Shown piece after piece: positions 1 through 14,200 of a DNA stretch of 64,000 bases. Source of the stretch: Tyto alba. Lineage: Eukaryota; Chordata; Aves; Strigiformes; Tytonidae. Every line of letters begins with the position of its first letter. Position 1 is the first letter of the stretch. The stretch is taken from contig NW_024881278.1 of NCBI RefSeq assembly GCF_018691265.1, positions 1,364,001 to 1,428,000 on the forward strand. Direction: 5' to 3'. The translations under genes and the position numbers were made by a program. The notes under the pieces were generated by a model. The model did no database searches, was not told the DNA's origin, and worked only from the letters and a program-made list of their open reading frames with translations.

Positions 1-3000
1 ACCTTTTAAAAAGAATTCACTTAAATCTCACAAATCTTATGGAAAGATCAAGTCATTATACAATAAGTCAACTGCCTACTCAAAACATGTTTCATTCACA
101 ATATCGAGTAAGTCCCTGCTCTCCTGTAAATTCAAAAAAAAAAAAAAAAGAAGAAAAAGAAGGTACTCTAAGAGCTCCCACCACCGTAACAAACAACCTG
201 TTTTCTCCGTACCTGTCATGTAGGCTGTGAAGTCATTGGACAGGAAATAGTTTTGAATTCAACTCTTGCACAGCCTTCTGTATACTGTAGGCACACATCT
301 AAAAACATCTAATTATTGGCAATAATTTATTAGCAGCAGATAGTTAACTGCAGATTACCAACCTCTCACCATCATTTTGGCCTGGGGGAAAAGTCTCAGA
401 GTGAAACCTACCTGCCCTCCAACTAATAAAAGTAGCTGCAAAAGCTACCAGAGGTACTTCTGGTGATTCATGAATTTCTGAAATTTTGATGTGTTTTCCC
501 GTGCTAACTGCTCTTTTGCTTAGCAGATCATCTTTTCTTCCCTGCTTCTACCTTTCAATTCAGTTTCACTGTTTATTCACTTCTCCCTTTTTAGTGTCAC
601 ATTGCCTTTCAACTATCTTGCACCTTCATAATAATTTTTTCTTCTCTCTTTCTCTCCTCTCTCCCATATTCAAACTGGAACTAGTCTGATATTTGCTGAT
701 ATCAACTGTTCATAGATTTTACCACAAAATCACTCAATTCTGGCTACAACAGGAGATGACAAACCCATCCCCATGTGTATATTACCAAGCAAAGCTGGAC
801 TTTAGGCATTACCAAACTAAACAGTATTAGCAACAATTAAATCTGCTTGATTCAAATCCCACTACATATGGTTACACCATAGATTTGCTTAAATCATACG
901 TGCAGAAGAGCATATAAATTTTCATTACTTTTTTACTGATCTAAGCCTCACACTTTTTAAAATGCCATTGAGGAAAAAAAACCACAAACACATTTCTAAG
1001 ATTAAATACTGTAGTTAAAGTAAACCAGGCTTGAAATAAAAAGTTGGCATTTTAAAGGACTGTGAATAGGATTAGATCTACCCAGTCTGTATAAACATTA
1101 ATAAGTGGAGCTCCATTCAGATCTCATGTAAGATGTATGCATCTGTGAGTCACGTGACGACCAGCATGAACTCTTTAATTTGCAACCAGAAGGTCTGGAG
1201 GTTGAAAGAGGTAAAACAACTCCACAGAAAGGTTCACTAGGACATAGATTAGGATCTTACACTTTCAAACCTCTGTTTCTGTTGGCTGCAGCTCTGTCGG
1301 ATCACTGCTGAGCTTGAGCACTCGCCCACTTTACATCTTCAGCACTCTGAAGTTATAAAAAAATTGAATTCTTTATTCAAGCTGCTTCTCAGCCCAACAC
1401 ATCCTAAGTAGCAGGTTTTGGGGCTAGGATATTTCTTCCTCCCCACCCACTCCCAACCCTCACCAGTGCTGAAAAATGACATGACAGTAATGAATTAAAT
1501 GATACTCTTGTTCAACTGTTCCTGTTTTTCAGTACTATAGTTCTGCTTCTGAGTAGTCCTGGCTAATGTTTTCTACAATTCCCCGCTGATCCTCTGTGGA
1601 ATGTTATCCTGCTGTAAGCTACACGTACGAGGAGCCTTTGCTCCTCTGTGCACGCCACTGGCACCATAGGTCACTGGATGCTGGGAAGAAAGCAGCGCTT
1701 GGTGTAGAGCTTTGTCCCTCCTGTCTCACTGAAGGACACCGCAGAGTGGATGCATTTCAGACACATCTCTGCCCTTTAGCACAGCAAAGCAGAGGTAAAA
1801 ATCAAAAAAAGACTTTCTTTAGGATTTGGGTTCCTTTGTCTGAGCATTTGGCTTTTTTCATGCTAGCCAACAAGAAAACCTGCAGTAAGGATCAAAATCC
1901 CACCTCTTGGTTTCAGTACGGTTCCCGTGCTGCCCCTTGGGAGCCTAATAAGGCCATGGTTTCCACAGGAGGCAAAACGCAAGGCTGCCATCTAGACTAA
2001 AAGCACTGTTTAAAAGACCAAAAGAAATGAACTAAAAAACCTGAAAAATAAAACTTAGCATTTGCTCAGTTGTGTGTACTGCCATGCAAAGCACGCAACA
2101 TACAACTTCCCATATCCTACAATCTTCATTCAGATGAGCCTGCCATAAAATGAGGATTCACCCTCAGAAAGGAAGAAGTTTAGTTAACAATTTACTGGAA
2201 GAAGTTTATAAAAGAAAATTCTAAACGTAGCCTGAAATATATAATGTGAAAAAATGACAAAGAGATGGTAGCAATATACGATCAAATCCTTTGCTAAAGT
2301 AAATGAAAAAGTCACCCGGGCAGATAACATCTGGATATGTGCAATCTCAATTTAGTCAAAATCCCAATATAAACAAGTCTACTGATAGCAGAAGGGTAGT
2401 TAAACATTCCACTAGCTTTGGATAATTGAAACCATCTTCCTTTTCTAAAAAAAATAACAAACCTTTCAATTGTCAAACTCTGAGGAAGAAAATGACAGCT
2501 ATTGGAACGATTGCATTAAAATTTCAGGTTTTCACTTTGCAGACAAACGTCTCTGCAAACAATTTTTTGTTTAAACAGGTTTGAAACTGCAAGAGCTCTC
2601 AAATGGCTTAATACTTGTAAATACTAGTAATATACAGTATATGGTTTATATATAATATAAACACAATGTATTTTGATCTGAGTTATTAGACTGAGACAGA
2701 TACGTGTTCTGCTAACTCTATAATGGTATTATTATTTCCAGCGATATCAGTATTAAAAGAAAAATGGAAAGAAAATGTATTTGCAGCTGTGTAACATGGA
2801 GTTTCTTTAACATATGCACACCCCCTTGAAAGAATCCTAAAAAAGCAGGCAGCAGTCATTCTGGGAATGGTAACAATGCAGCAAGGGAATTTGGTCTCAA
2901 ACAGATTTCATTTACTAGGATCAGTAGAAATGTATCATATTACACCAACCTAATTATATATTGCAATAGTCATTCAGTCAACCCCTATGTCAACTTACTG

Positions 3001-5104
3001 CATTAGTATATTATCACTGATAATGAAGTTTTGACAGTAATCTGAAACATCTGCAGCAAGTACCATCAAAGCCATTGAATACAGAATAGCATTAACAACA
3101 TGCTACTTTTTTTCCAGGGCTAACAACTTAATAGAGTTCCGGGGTAAATGTCATATTAGAAATAATTGTAATCATATATGAATCAACTTTCATGCCTATT
3201 GCTTGAATGCACATGAAATGGAATAATCTATACATTCTAGCAGTAAAAAAGCAATTTTTATGCAACAAAGCTGAAGCCTACACAGCATGTCAAAGTCAAA
3301 CACTGAAGAGCAGCAACAAGGTTAGGAAGCAATAGGGGGTTATGAGAAGAAAATAATTCCACCAAGATCCATTGCAAAAGATAACAATTAAAAGGAAAAT
3401 ATCATCCGTGTGTGCCCCAGCAAATCCTAATGGCAACTATCTAATTAAAAAATAAATTCAAAATTCTGTGTTCCAGGAGCTAACAAAGCTAAAAAGCTCA
3501 TTTTTAAAAATAGGTCAAGTCTCTCATCTCCATGTATCAGTGACAGAAACAGGTATTAACCTGGTTGATTTAAAAAGAAAGGGATTATCAGAACATTTAT
3601 TTGCACACAGTTATGCAGAAAAAATCACCTCAAATGAAATTCAACAGAGCCATATTACATTGAATAGAATACACAAGTAAAGCTGATAAACAACTGAGAC
3701 AACTTGAAAATAAGCTATAAAGTTTCCAAAAAAAAGAAATCAAAGAGGAACCCACATATTTAAGAAGTTAAAATATACAAAACTGAAAAGCTTGCTCACC
3801 AAAACCTCTCTAGTTTACATGAAAATAAAAGTGTTACATGGTGCATGCGATGTTCACTGATAACTTCATTTTAAGATCTACCACATCCTGACTGAGAGAT
3901 CAACTGACTTATACAACTCTCACGTGCTGCAGAAGGTAAAACAGGTATGAATTATCTTTCTGGTTAGGGCTGGAGATGAATTTCAAAATATGGAACCTGT
4001 GAATTGATTTGCACAGTAAAAATCACGTCATGGTGCCATTTAATAATGAAGGAATCTGGAAGAAATTATCTGACTTTCATTGAGCACACCATGCCCAAAT
4101 ATCTGTGGACAACATTTTCATACGTGCAAAGATACAGGCATTGAACTTTCAAGACAGTCAGCAAGACAGCCTCAAAATCAACCATTTTGAAGATGTTATT
4201 CTATTGCCTTGCACTTTGTATAAACAGAGCGTGGATATGTTCTGTATTACTGTATCAGTTAGATACTGCTGTGTTCACAGGGCTGCATTAGACATGAATG
4301 GCATAGTTCCACCAATCTAAGTCTTTGTGCTTAGATCCCATATTCCTAATATTCTCTAATCTTGGGATGCTTCAATATTATCATTCTAACCACAAACGGA
4401 TACACAGAAAGAGGTTTCAAAATGTGTGTTTCAATCATTCATACTCCTGATACATTTTGGCAAGGTATGACTCATCAGTTGCCATGTATCGTGGATAAAC
4501 TTGGGGAACATTTTGTTAATTTTAAATTACTTTTCTTCTACTGAAGAAAATAAAACTCATTCTAAAGTTATTTGATTCTCCAAAATTGTACTGTCCATTA
4601 AAAATGAATGACTTATTTCTGCTGGCACCTACATTTCCAAATAGAAAAACTGAAACTGGAAGCAGTATCTCAGAACTATCTGGTTAGTAGACCCATCGAT
4701 CTCTGTAATCAAGTTTTGAGAAAGAGAACATGTGCAGAGTCCATGCTTTTTTTTCAGATATTACAATTCAAATCTTTAACTTACATTAATGTGTGTATTC
4801 ATTCTTAGTTTCATGTTGACACAAAGGCATGCTGGGGTAGTCAACCTGCTGCATCATGTCACCATTCAGCCAGCCAAGAAAGACTTTAAGTGGTACCCAC
4901 AAAACAGCACTGCGGTGTGACCCTAGAGGGCACATATCTGGAAAATGCTCAGTGTCATCTTTTGAATGTACACTGTGAAAAAAATACTTCATAACTTCAC
5001 CCAAAAGACATGCTTCCAGCTTAGAGACTCAGCACTCCAGAACTGGAACTTCAGATTTCACCAGTGGACACGCCTCTCTTCCCTCCCCAAATTCTTCCAG
5101 GAGG
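1..5104. other. AT-rich non-coding DNA
   Basis: No exon, RNA gene or recognisable transposon was identified here. The DNA is AT-rich and poor in CpG, and stop codons occur throughout both strands. The longest open frame, about 134 codons on the plus strand at 1596-2000, has no recognisable domain and an unremarkable composition, so I treat it as chance. A run of 16 A lies at 134-149. Intron or intergenic origin cannot be told apart. Confidence 0.7.
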
Positions 5105-5132
5105 AAAAAAAAAAAAAAAAAAAAAAAAAAAA
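5105..5132 (+). repeat. Poly(A) tract, 28 A
   Basis: This is an uninterrupted run of 28 A followed by a short A-rich tail, the longest homopolymer in the window. No retroposon body or target-site duplication was identified around it, so it is either a simple repeat or the relic tail of a decayed insertion. Confidence 0.9.
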
Positions 5133-6334
5133 GAAAAATATCTGAGATACATCATTCTGGAGGATATTCATGTACCACAGAACTCATTAACATCTCTATA
5201 GCATTCTTCAATAGTTGCTCCATTTCAGAAATAGCATTAATAGCATTTCTGGAAGGTATTTATACTATGTTAAACTTATATCCCCTGAGCAATGCATTGA
5301 AGGTAATCACCGGTACATCTGTTTCTGTCATATTTAAATTCATAGCTTAATTCAATTGCAAATAATTATCTATTTATCACCATGAAGTTCACAGAATAAA
5401 ATCAGAAAGGGCCAACATGGTCCTAACCATTTAACAAAAGATACAGGACTTAAAAGGAGGGAAGGGGAGAAAAACAAAATAAACCCCAGCAATCGATCCC
5501 ACAGTAAATCAAACATAATCAGTTCTGCTTGCCCATCAATACCCCTGAACAACCCAAATCCCTTTGTTTTTTTCACAGACTTACAGAATATATAGCCATA
5601 CATATCAGTTAAGTCCATCTTTCATTTTTATAGCCTGAAGAGGAGAATTATTTAGTCAAAATAACAGGAGTACACAGCTCTTGTAATACTGTTGTGACCT
5701 CGGTTTCTAACACCTACTTTGGAACATTACTATAACTCAAGAACTTTTTTCACTTGCAAGGACATCTTAATTATCCCACCCATGACATGAATGTTTTTGG
5801 AAGATAAAGTCTGTAATTAACTTGTTGCCAAACAATATGTTTACTGTCCCTGAAGGTCAGTTCTTGTATAAAGACATAAGGACACTTAACTTTGGGAGAT
5901 GTGTACTGTAACTGTCATCAAATATTAACCAAGTGGTCATCCATTATCTATAGTAGCAGCATTGCAGAGTATGAAGATATCCCAAGCACCATAAAATGGC
6001 GACGTTAAAATAAACCTCTACTGAGGCTTGCAACAAATAAGTACAACTACAGAGACAGGGCTTGACCCATTGTTAGAGGATTTGTTAGGAATTCCACTTA
6101 ATCTCAGCAGTCAGTCAGTAGTGGGAGAATTTACTCAAGATAGTCAAACAAGATTGCTTCTGTACTATAGAAATCTGTCTTTGCTGATTGCTCTTATCAG
6201 GAGAAATTAAATTTTGAAACTGCTTTTAATGATCTTACCAAAACAACTGTAAGGGCTCCTTGCCTCGTTTAGTTCTGAATTTATATTAGAAATTTGCACA
6301 CACCAGTTTGACTAAGAAATCTGTGATATGCAAA

Positions 6335-6351
6335 GGGTGGGGTGGGTGGGG
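6335..6351 (+). other. G-quadruplex motif with single-base loops
   Basis: Four G-runs of 3, 4, 3 and 4 bases are separated by single T loops, and a fifth GGG follows a few bases later at about 6355. Four G-tracts with one-base loops form the most stable class of parallel DNA quadruplex in vitro. The surrounding DNA is AT-rich and holds no gene, so any biological role is unknown. Confidence 0.75.
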
Positions 6352-8516
6352 TACGGGTACAAGCGGTTTCATTAGCCCTGCAAAGCCATGAAGGGCACCT
6401 TAGCACTCCTGGTACAATTCCTACACCTAAGGAGCTCACTGTTCCAGGAAAATGAGAAGGTAACCATGTTTGATGTCCTATAATACATCAATTAGTTGTA
6501 CACATGATCTAGGAGATGTACAAAGAGGAAAAAAAAAAAAAAAAAGGACAAACAACAGAATTTTAAAAAAGGAAAATTATAATTAAAAATTATATGTAAA
6601 GTAGTTCTATGCTGTTGCCCAATGTTACTCAGTCTCTGACTCACATCCTCATCATTATTCTGTATTTCAACAGGAAACCTAACAGACACTTGGCCCTTAC
6701 TTTGCCTTACACTCTGCTCACAGAGACAGATGGAAGGAAGGAGGGGCAAAGAAAAGCAGCTGAGAAAATCAAGGAGGAATAAAATAATCTTTGTCCAACA
6801 AGACACATTCCTATCATCCTAAGCTTACAGCACACATTCTTTCACATAGAGGAACAGGTAACAACTAAGAATGTGTTTCCCTCGAAGTGTTGGGAAATAT
6901 GGGAACTATTTGTGAAGAAATTACATATGGAAGAACCTAAACATGGCAAAGAGGCAAGAGTGAAAAAAGTAAACAGGAAAAAGAAATTCAGATGAGAAAA
7001 AAGGAAAAATGGAAATGATGCATATTGAAATAAGGGAGGGAAAGCTTCAACTACAGAAGGGAAAATATTAAGAAATTAGAAAGGGAAAGAAATGAGAAAT
7101 TAGGAATCCCAAAATCACTGAACGTAAGTACTGGAGGAGGAGGGGGAGTCTGGAGACACCCACATACAGGCGTGGCCATCAGTGCTGCAGTGAACGGGTA
7201 AACAGAAAGTTCTTTTGGCACACCACAGGCCATTAAAGAAGATACTTTGTACCTTTCATGCAAAAGAAGTTGATTCTCATCTCTGTAATTAGAAAAACCC
7301 ATGTATGTCAGCACTTCAGATACTGGAATAGCTTGTTCATGTTGAAACATGGACTATTTGCTGTTTTTCCATTGAGAATAGATTAGATTTCAAATTCCCC
7401 CACTTGGTTACCAAAAGCATTTCCATCAGCTGGAAACACTTTTCAATCCGTCTTGCCAACTTTTGACCTATGCTAGTTTCTTTTGGAAGGTGAAACCGGT
7501 CAGGATCAGGCATGGATAAGCAATTCTCCACTGAAAGCATGTCAAATAGACATACAGCCTTCCTCGAGCCAGAATACAGCAAATGCGTATTTCTTGAGGA
7601 CGGACACTTTCTCAAAGCTGCTAATACGGAAACAAATAACAAGAACCTATGTCACTCTGCAGTTTTTCTTGTAGATGAGCGTGGGCATCACATGTGCTAT
7701 TCATTTTCTGAAATAATATTGGAGAGTTCTGTTTATATGCTGCCTATAGACCATCTAATTTAAAGATTGTAGCATATTAAAGCAATTGAAAAAGGCATTT
7801 TTTTTCTGCAGCACAAAATGAAGAGTCTGATTACTAGACAAAATAACTGACATACTGTTACACTATACACATTTGCCTGAATACTATGGTATAATAAGCC
7901 ATTATATGATAAGAGAAGACTTCAGCTTAACTCAGCCCAGAAACATTCAGTCTTATTCCTTCACTACTGTCAGTGATCCCCTTGAAGTGCCAGCCAGCTG
8001 CAAGTTGATTTTTGACTGAGCTGTCCCCTTTGTATGTGAAATGGAAGACAAAGATCTGTTGCTATGGCTGGCTGGCAGCTCATGGCACCTGGTACCGCAG
8101 CAGTATTATCTTTACAATACTGCAGATGGAAGTATATCCAAGTCCCTCCTTGCGTTCTTCCCATCATTCCCCTTCACTATCCATACACATTGTTAAAAAA
8201 AAAAAAAACAAAAACAGGTTATCGCAAGTCCAGTTCTGATGTCTCTTTAATTTCCCTGATGATCTGCTGACTTCCTTGTGATGTGCAGGGATAGAAGCTT
8301 CCTGCAGGCTGGTTGCACCCAGAAGAGAATACAGATGCTGTGTTGCAGCAAGAAGAAAATCAGAGCTGAAGTCGTTATTCCCTTCATCACCACCACTCTC
8401 CATCCTCTGTGTAAACTCTCTGACAGCATTCCCCCCTTATCTTCTTCTAGAGTGTCAAGTAAAGTGAAAAGGTTAAACTTGAAGGCTTGTACATGGCCTT
8501 TGGGTTAGATAGCCAC

Positions 8517-8544
8517 TTTTTTTTTTTTTTTTTTTTAAAAAAAA
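8517..8544. repeat. T20 then A8 homopolymer junction
   Basis: Twenty T are followed directly by eight A, giving a small self-complementary AT block. No flanking retroposon was identified. This is a simple repeat and is likely to vary in length between individuals. Confidence 0.85.
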
Positions 8545-11274
8545 GGCCTAGATAAAGGAAAATATTTTTAAAATACCAGAAACATTAAGGTTCAAGGACT
8601 AAATTTTCTACCTTAGCTGAATTACACAGTCTAATATCGCTCCAAAGAGAAATACTTAATACCTGCTTCCCAAACTGACTATTGGGAGCCAACTTCAGAA
8701 CCAAAATCTTGTTCCAGTACCCAACAACATGCCGCAGGTGCAAATCCCCATGCTTTGAAACACCATCCTCCCTTACACTGCTCTTCATACAAAAATATAG
8801 GGATACTAAAACTGGAACAGGTAAGTATTCTTAACTTCAATCTGGCTAAGGTTTCCCTTTTTATTTTCTATATTTAGCATCTCCCTGTTCAATCCTCTTT
8901 CCCTGTTTCACATACCCACATTTCCTTTTCTTGCTCTAATGGATGATATTTGGACAATCAAGTAGACAGTAAGTACAGACATAGTGCTGTGAAACCCTCT
9001 AACTAAAAAGCCTGCTGTGAATCACTCTCTGGGATCACAGGCTACCACTCAATTCCACTCACAGCAAAAGCCACAGGTAAAGCTTCACGTGAAAAAAAAA
9101 GAGTGTTACTAAATATTCAGTTTCCAAGTGCTACGTGCCAGCAAATGTCCACTGGATGATGGATTGCCCTGCAGACTCCCTCCACATGCAGTCATCCATG
9201 GCTTGCCAGCGGTGTGTTACCCTACGCTGAAGCCTACTGAATGGAGCAAATTTTAGAGGAGTTTATAAGTCTTTGCAAAACACCAGCTTTTAAGCTTTCA
9301 GTCTTTTATAGTTAATTCAGGGGTCTAGGTTCAAAATATATGAGCCTTGGTTTTGCATTAACACCATAAATGATCAAAACAACTCATTAGCTATGATTCA
9401 TCTATTTGTCTAGAAACAAGTAAATGTCAGTACTGTCAGAAAAGGGAAAAGTTTATGATGAAGCTCTGGTTATATTCATTCCTCATAATATCTGCTTGGA
9501 GAGAGCATTCAAAGGCATTTTTAAAAGATTCAGCACTTGATTTTCCATCCAACTCATTGAGATGATATTGCAGATAATTCATACAAAAGAACATATAGAA
9601 ACACATACCATTACATTCAATATTGTTATATGAAAACATTTCACCATTAGCTTAATTTTAAGGCAGAAAATAATTCAACAGAAGCTGACACAAGTTGACT
9701 GGAATAAGCATAGAAAGTAATTGTGCTTAAACACATGTAGACATTAAGTCAACGATCTTCCTCAACTCAATGGAAAGGTTACGTGCAGTTCTCTGTTATC
9801 TTAACGGACTGTTTCAAGCACAGAATGTCTTAACATTTCTGCTGCAGGAATTTTTAATCTTCCCTCAAAGAGAAACAAGGAAACCACCCAGTTTCCCAGC
9901 ACGTACAGAGTAACTAAGTAATTCATATCATGATCCCATTGATAAAACCTCCAACTATGTCCTCCCCATCAGTGCAGATGACTGAGGGAGCTCCGAACTG
10001 AGAGGCATTTTAGGATGCTTGATTTGCATTACGTTCAACTTTATTTGTTCAAGTCATCGCATGGGTAAAGTAGTAAACCAGCGAGGGCACAGTGCACACA
10101 GACCACCTCCCTGTCTCCTGACAAAAGGCACTCAAATGAGGAAAGAGTTGCTACACTAATCCCATCTAAGTTAATAATAACAATAATAAAATATTATACC
10201 TTTGGGTATTCTGAACATGGAATTAAGTAATTTATTTAAAGTATCACATAACAGCTCTAGAAACAATAGGCACAGGCACTTTATGTCTTTTTTTTTGACG
10301 TACCAATGAGTTTTGCATGTAGATACATAGTGTCTTGCCGTGTCATGACTGAGGAACAACAGCAGATACTTATCAGCTCAGCCTTAATTAATTTACTCCC
10401 AGATGAATACCACATTTAGAAGGAAATAAGTTGTAATTTTATCCTGGAAGACCACTTCACACAAATGGGACTAGCTGTTACCTTATCTGATTTGTATCTA
10501 TTCTCTAATCATGCAGATACTTACTATAAAAGAATTTACAATAATTCTAAAAATACCCAGCTGCTATTGCACATAAATATTGCATCTTCCTCTCTGGATA
10601 AAAATCATTCTGAGGGAAATAGCTCAGTTGCTTAAGTCTTGTTTTTCTTACATTTCACATGGACATGCCTCAAACACTCATATCACTGTTCCATCAAATT
10701 TTAAATTACCTATGTGGAAATATCTACAAGTTCAACAATGTTCCACTGCTTGTGTTCTGCTATTTTGGTGTTTTAATTATGTTACTTCACACAGCAGAAC
10801 AAAGTTTGACAATAGTACTGAATCTCATAAATCATCGCTTTAACAAAATGCATTCCCTTGAGGAGAGATAATACAGGCCATATGAAAGCCCCATTTTAGC
10901 TTAAAACCTTTTCAAACAATCCTAATTGTTTTCAGAAAGTCAATGACAGGATTATGCTCTGTTTGAGGCACAGAAGGAGTGAGTGATATTCATATGTTAG
11001 CTCATTTTCGTTTGTTTTTCACTGTGGTGGAGGTTTTTTAAAAAAAAATATGAGAAGTCAAAAATAAAAAAATGAAATTAAACGTAAATCCAACGTTAAT
11101 TCAACAGTATTGACTCTGGAACAAAAGCATGATAACATCATGCTGGAGATATACAGTTAACATTGTGCTAGAGATGTACAATACTTATCATTTTTCTTCA
11201 TCTCTTCAAAACATTTTACTAAGGAAATGGCCAATGCTGTAATACAAAGACCAGAGTACAGCACACGAAGATTT

Positions 11275-11293
11275 AAAAAAAAAAAAAAAAAAA
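11275..11293 (+). repeat. Poly(A) tract, 19 A
   Basis: A simple homopolymer in AT-rich non-coding DNA. No transposon body or duplication was recognised next to it. Confidence 0.85.
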
Positions 11294-14200
11294 CCCTTCA
11301 CAATAATATCCAGTGATTCAGCATGTCAGAAACTTATACAGACTTTACAAATACCAAAGCTTATCATGTTGCAATAAATTCCACTGAACTAATTTCTTGG
11401 AATGCTAATTGTTGCTTTTAGAACGGTGAAATCAAGACATCATAGGTATCACTCTCTAAAGGGAACAACAGCAATGCGGCCAAATTGTTAATTGACTAAT
11501 GAAAATCAATTTTTAAGTTAGGGCAGTGGAAATTTCACACTTGCATAACAGAATTTCTACAGTAACATGGTCTTATGCTTTGAACCTGATACACATGCAT
11601 GTGAACACAGATTGATATCAAACACCATGACAGCAACAGGTACACTCATCTACAAAGGTTCAGACGTTTCTCACAATAACCTCTTCTTAAGAGCGCTGTG
11701 AAGAGAATGAAGTGGAAGAGTGCAATTCTTTAAAGAAATCTGTCCAACTCCTCCCATTACTCTTGCCTGTTCTTTCAATTTGTATATCAAGAATATGCCA
11801 CTGAGCCCCTCTCCAAGGATGAGTATGTCCCCTCTCAGCTGAAGAGTGGCCATAGCAATGGATGCTCAGTTTTGTAAACATATGCCCACGCGTTATCTCA
11901 ACACTGCATTTCCTCTTCCTTGTTCTCAGCCTATTTACAAAGGGAAGACTTTGCTATTGCCAACCTCTCTACCTCTCCCCCAATGCACTGTGAAAAGGAT
12001 TTCTGCATGCTAAAAATCAGCACAGCAAAATGCAGATCTTTATGTTTCTCCAAAGGCTGTCTCTGGAAGGCACAACACATTAGTGGCCTTGGTTTCACTG
12101 AAGTTTTCACCTGTTTTTAGAGTACAGAACCACTCAGAAGTGGGGGAGGTGGACAGGAATGAAAGCACAGATTTTACTACTTTTGTCTAGAACAAAAAAG
12201 CCTGCAGTTCTCTTGCCATAGACAAGTGGCCCACGAATCCTCCCTTGCTCTCCCCCGGGAGACACCCTTCAAAAGAGCTAGCATATATGTGCTGACCTAG
12301 GGGTAACAAAGACACTTCTTGGAGTCCAGCCCCTGTGTCACAGATTTAAGTAGCCTGTGGGGTCCTGAGCTGCCCTTATCTCACCTGGGTGAATATAACT
12401 CCCACTAAATTAATTTTCTCAGAGAGAAAAAAAGAAAGAATCGCTATTTATTCCAGGATCAAAATGCTTTTCACTTAAATAACTCAGCAGTCAAGAAAAA
12501 TGAGGAGCAATCATTTTGTTCCCATGACAAACAAAAGCTTCCTTGCCAGTAGACACTGTATATTGACAATAACCTGTAAGCTTCGTAGCACACATAGTAA
12601 TAAGATGGTATTTTGCTGCAGTGGATTTCTATCTTGTAGACAGTATTTTTTTGGTTCTAAACAGAAATTTAAAAAAATTAAAATATTGTGTTTTTCATTA
12701 AATAGCAACATTAAACAAACAATCCCTTCCCCCTTCCACACCCCCATCTTCAACCCCCCAAACATCAGTTTTATTTAACATGTCCTAATTTAAATGCTGA
12801 GGCCATACATAATGACTAGGAAATCATCAAACTATTCAAAATGCAAGGAACAGGAAGTTTGGGGTTTTTTGGAAACTATTATTTTATTTTATTGCGATTA
12901 ATTTGGTAGTGCACCAAGCTATCACCAGAAATGTCATACCAAATTAACTACTTTTTAGGAACCATGGCAGGTGAAATAATTTAAAAACTGAAGGTGTCTT
13001 GGTAATGAGACTTAACTCAAGGACACTAATTTACAATGACACAGGTTCCTCCCTTCTGTATTACCTCACATACTTAGTAGGAAATGCTTGAAGGGTCAAA
13101 TTCTTATGTAACCTAGAAATTATTTTGATCACTTTCTATCTGAACTATATTCATTTTGCTTCTGATGCAACTTCCAGTTTTCACCCTGTCACATCAACTT
13201 GGCCTTTAGTGGCTTGATTCTGTTTCAAAAGATGTCATAAACCACGCTTGTCATCACCTGCTGCATTACATAGACCTCTGAGGTAACCATGTCACAGGCC
13301 AAATAAAACCAGCTTTTGTTAGCCACCCACTGATTGCGACATGTATGAACAGTTCTGGACCTCCAGTTTATAAAATGGCATAAGCTGGTATTTAATCAAT
13401 CAGAAATTTTCAAGGGAACACCAACTCTCCGTAGCTTTTGGCATATTTCTGAATATGTTTTAAACACTTGAGACAGCAGCGTTTTCTCAAATATATTGAT
13501 TGCACCTATTTCTTTTCGATATTCTTTAATCAAACCAAATAAAATCCTGTACGTGCCATTTCAACGGGAGATAATGTTTATTCTCTTTTGGATCTTGCTG
13601 TTATTTCTGATTGCTATTTTATCTAATTTTTCAGAAAAACAGAACCTACAGGTGTTACAAGACTGGTCAGTGAAAATAAACAGCAACAGTGATGCAATAA
13701 CTCGCTCTTTAGCAAGGACGAGACTGTAGGCTCACTGTATCTGGTAAGTTCAAAGTACTGCCCAGTCCTGTAGGTGATAACCTGATGGCTGTAATACTGG
13801 ACATTACAAAAAGAATATTAATATGGATTGAGAAGACAGTGAAAACAAGATCAAAATGCAGTCAGAAGTGCTATTTTATTTTATTTTTACAGTGGTTTTA
13901 CTGAGGCTTAGGAAAACCCCTGAGCTGAAAATAGGTGGAGATGAAGAGAATACTTGAGAGAAGCATAATCTATGCTTGCCCCGCTCCTGCTCTACCCCTC
14001 GCACTCATTAGGCAACTTGTTGCCTTTTTTTTGTTTTTTCTTTTCACACCATTCTAGGAACACAGCAATAGCTAGCTTCATGCATGGAGGGGATGGTGTA
14101 AGCTCCTAGTACATTTCCCAGTCCCCAAACTCATTTAATATCAAATTCTCAAGTTGAGGACATAACAGATATTAAACTGATAAAAACATATGCTACACTT

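Noticed and set aside
1596..2000. A 134-codon plus-strand open frame
   Set aside because: No domain, no splice signals that fit, and no CpG or composition difference from its flanks.
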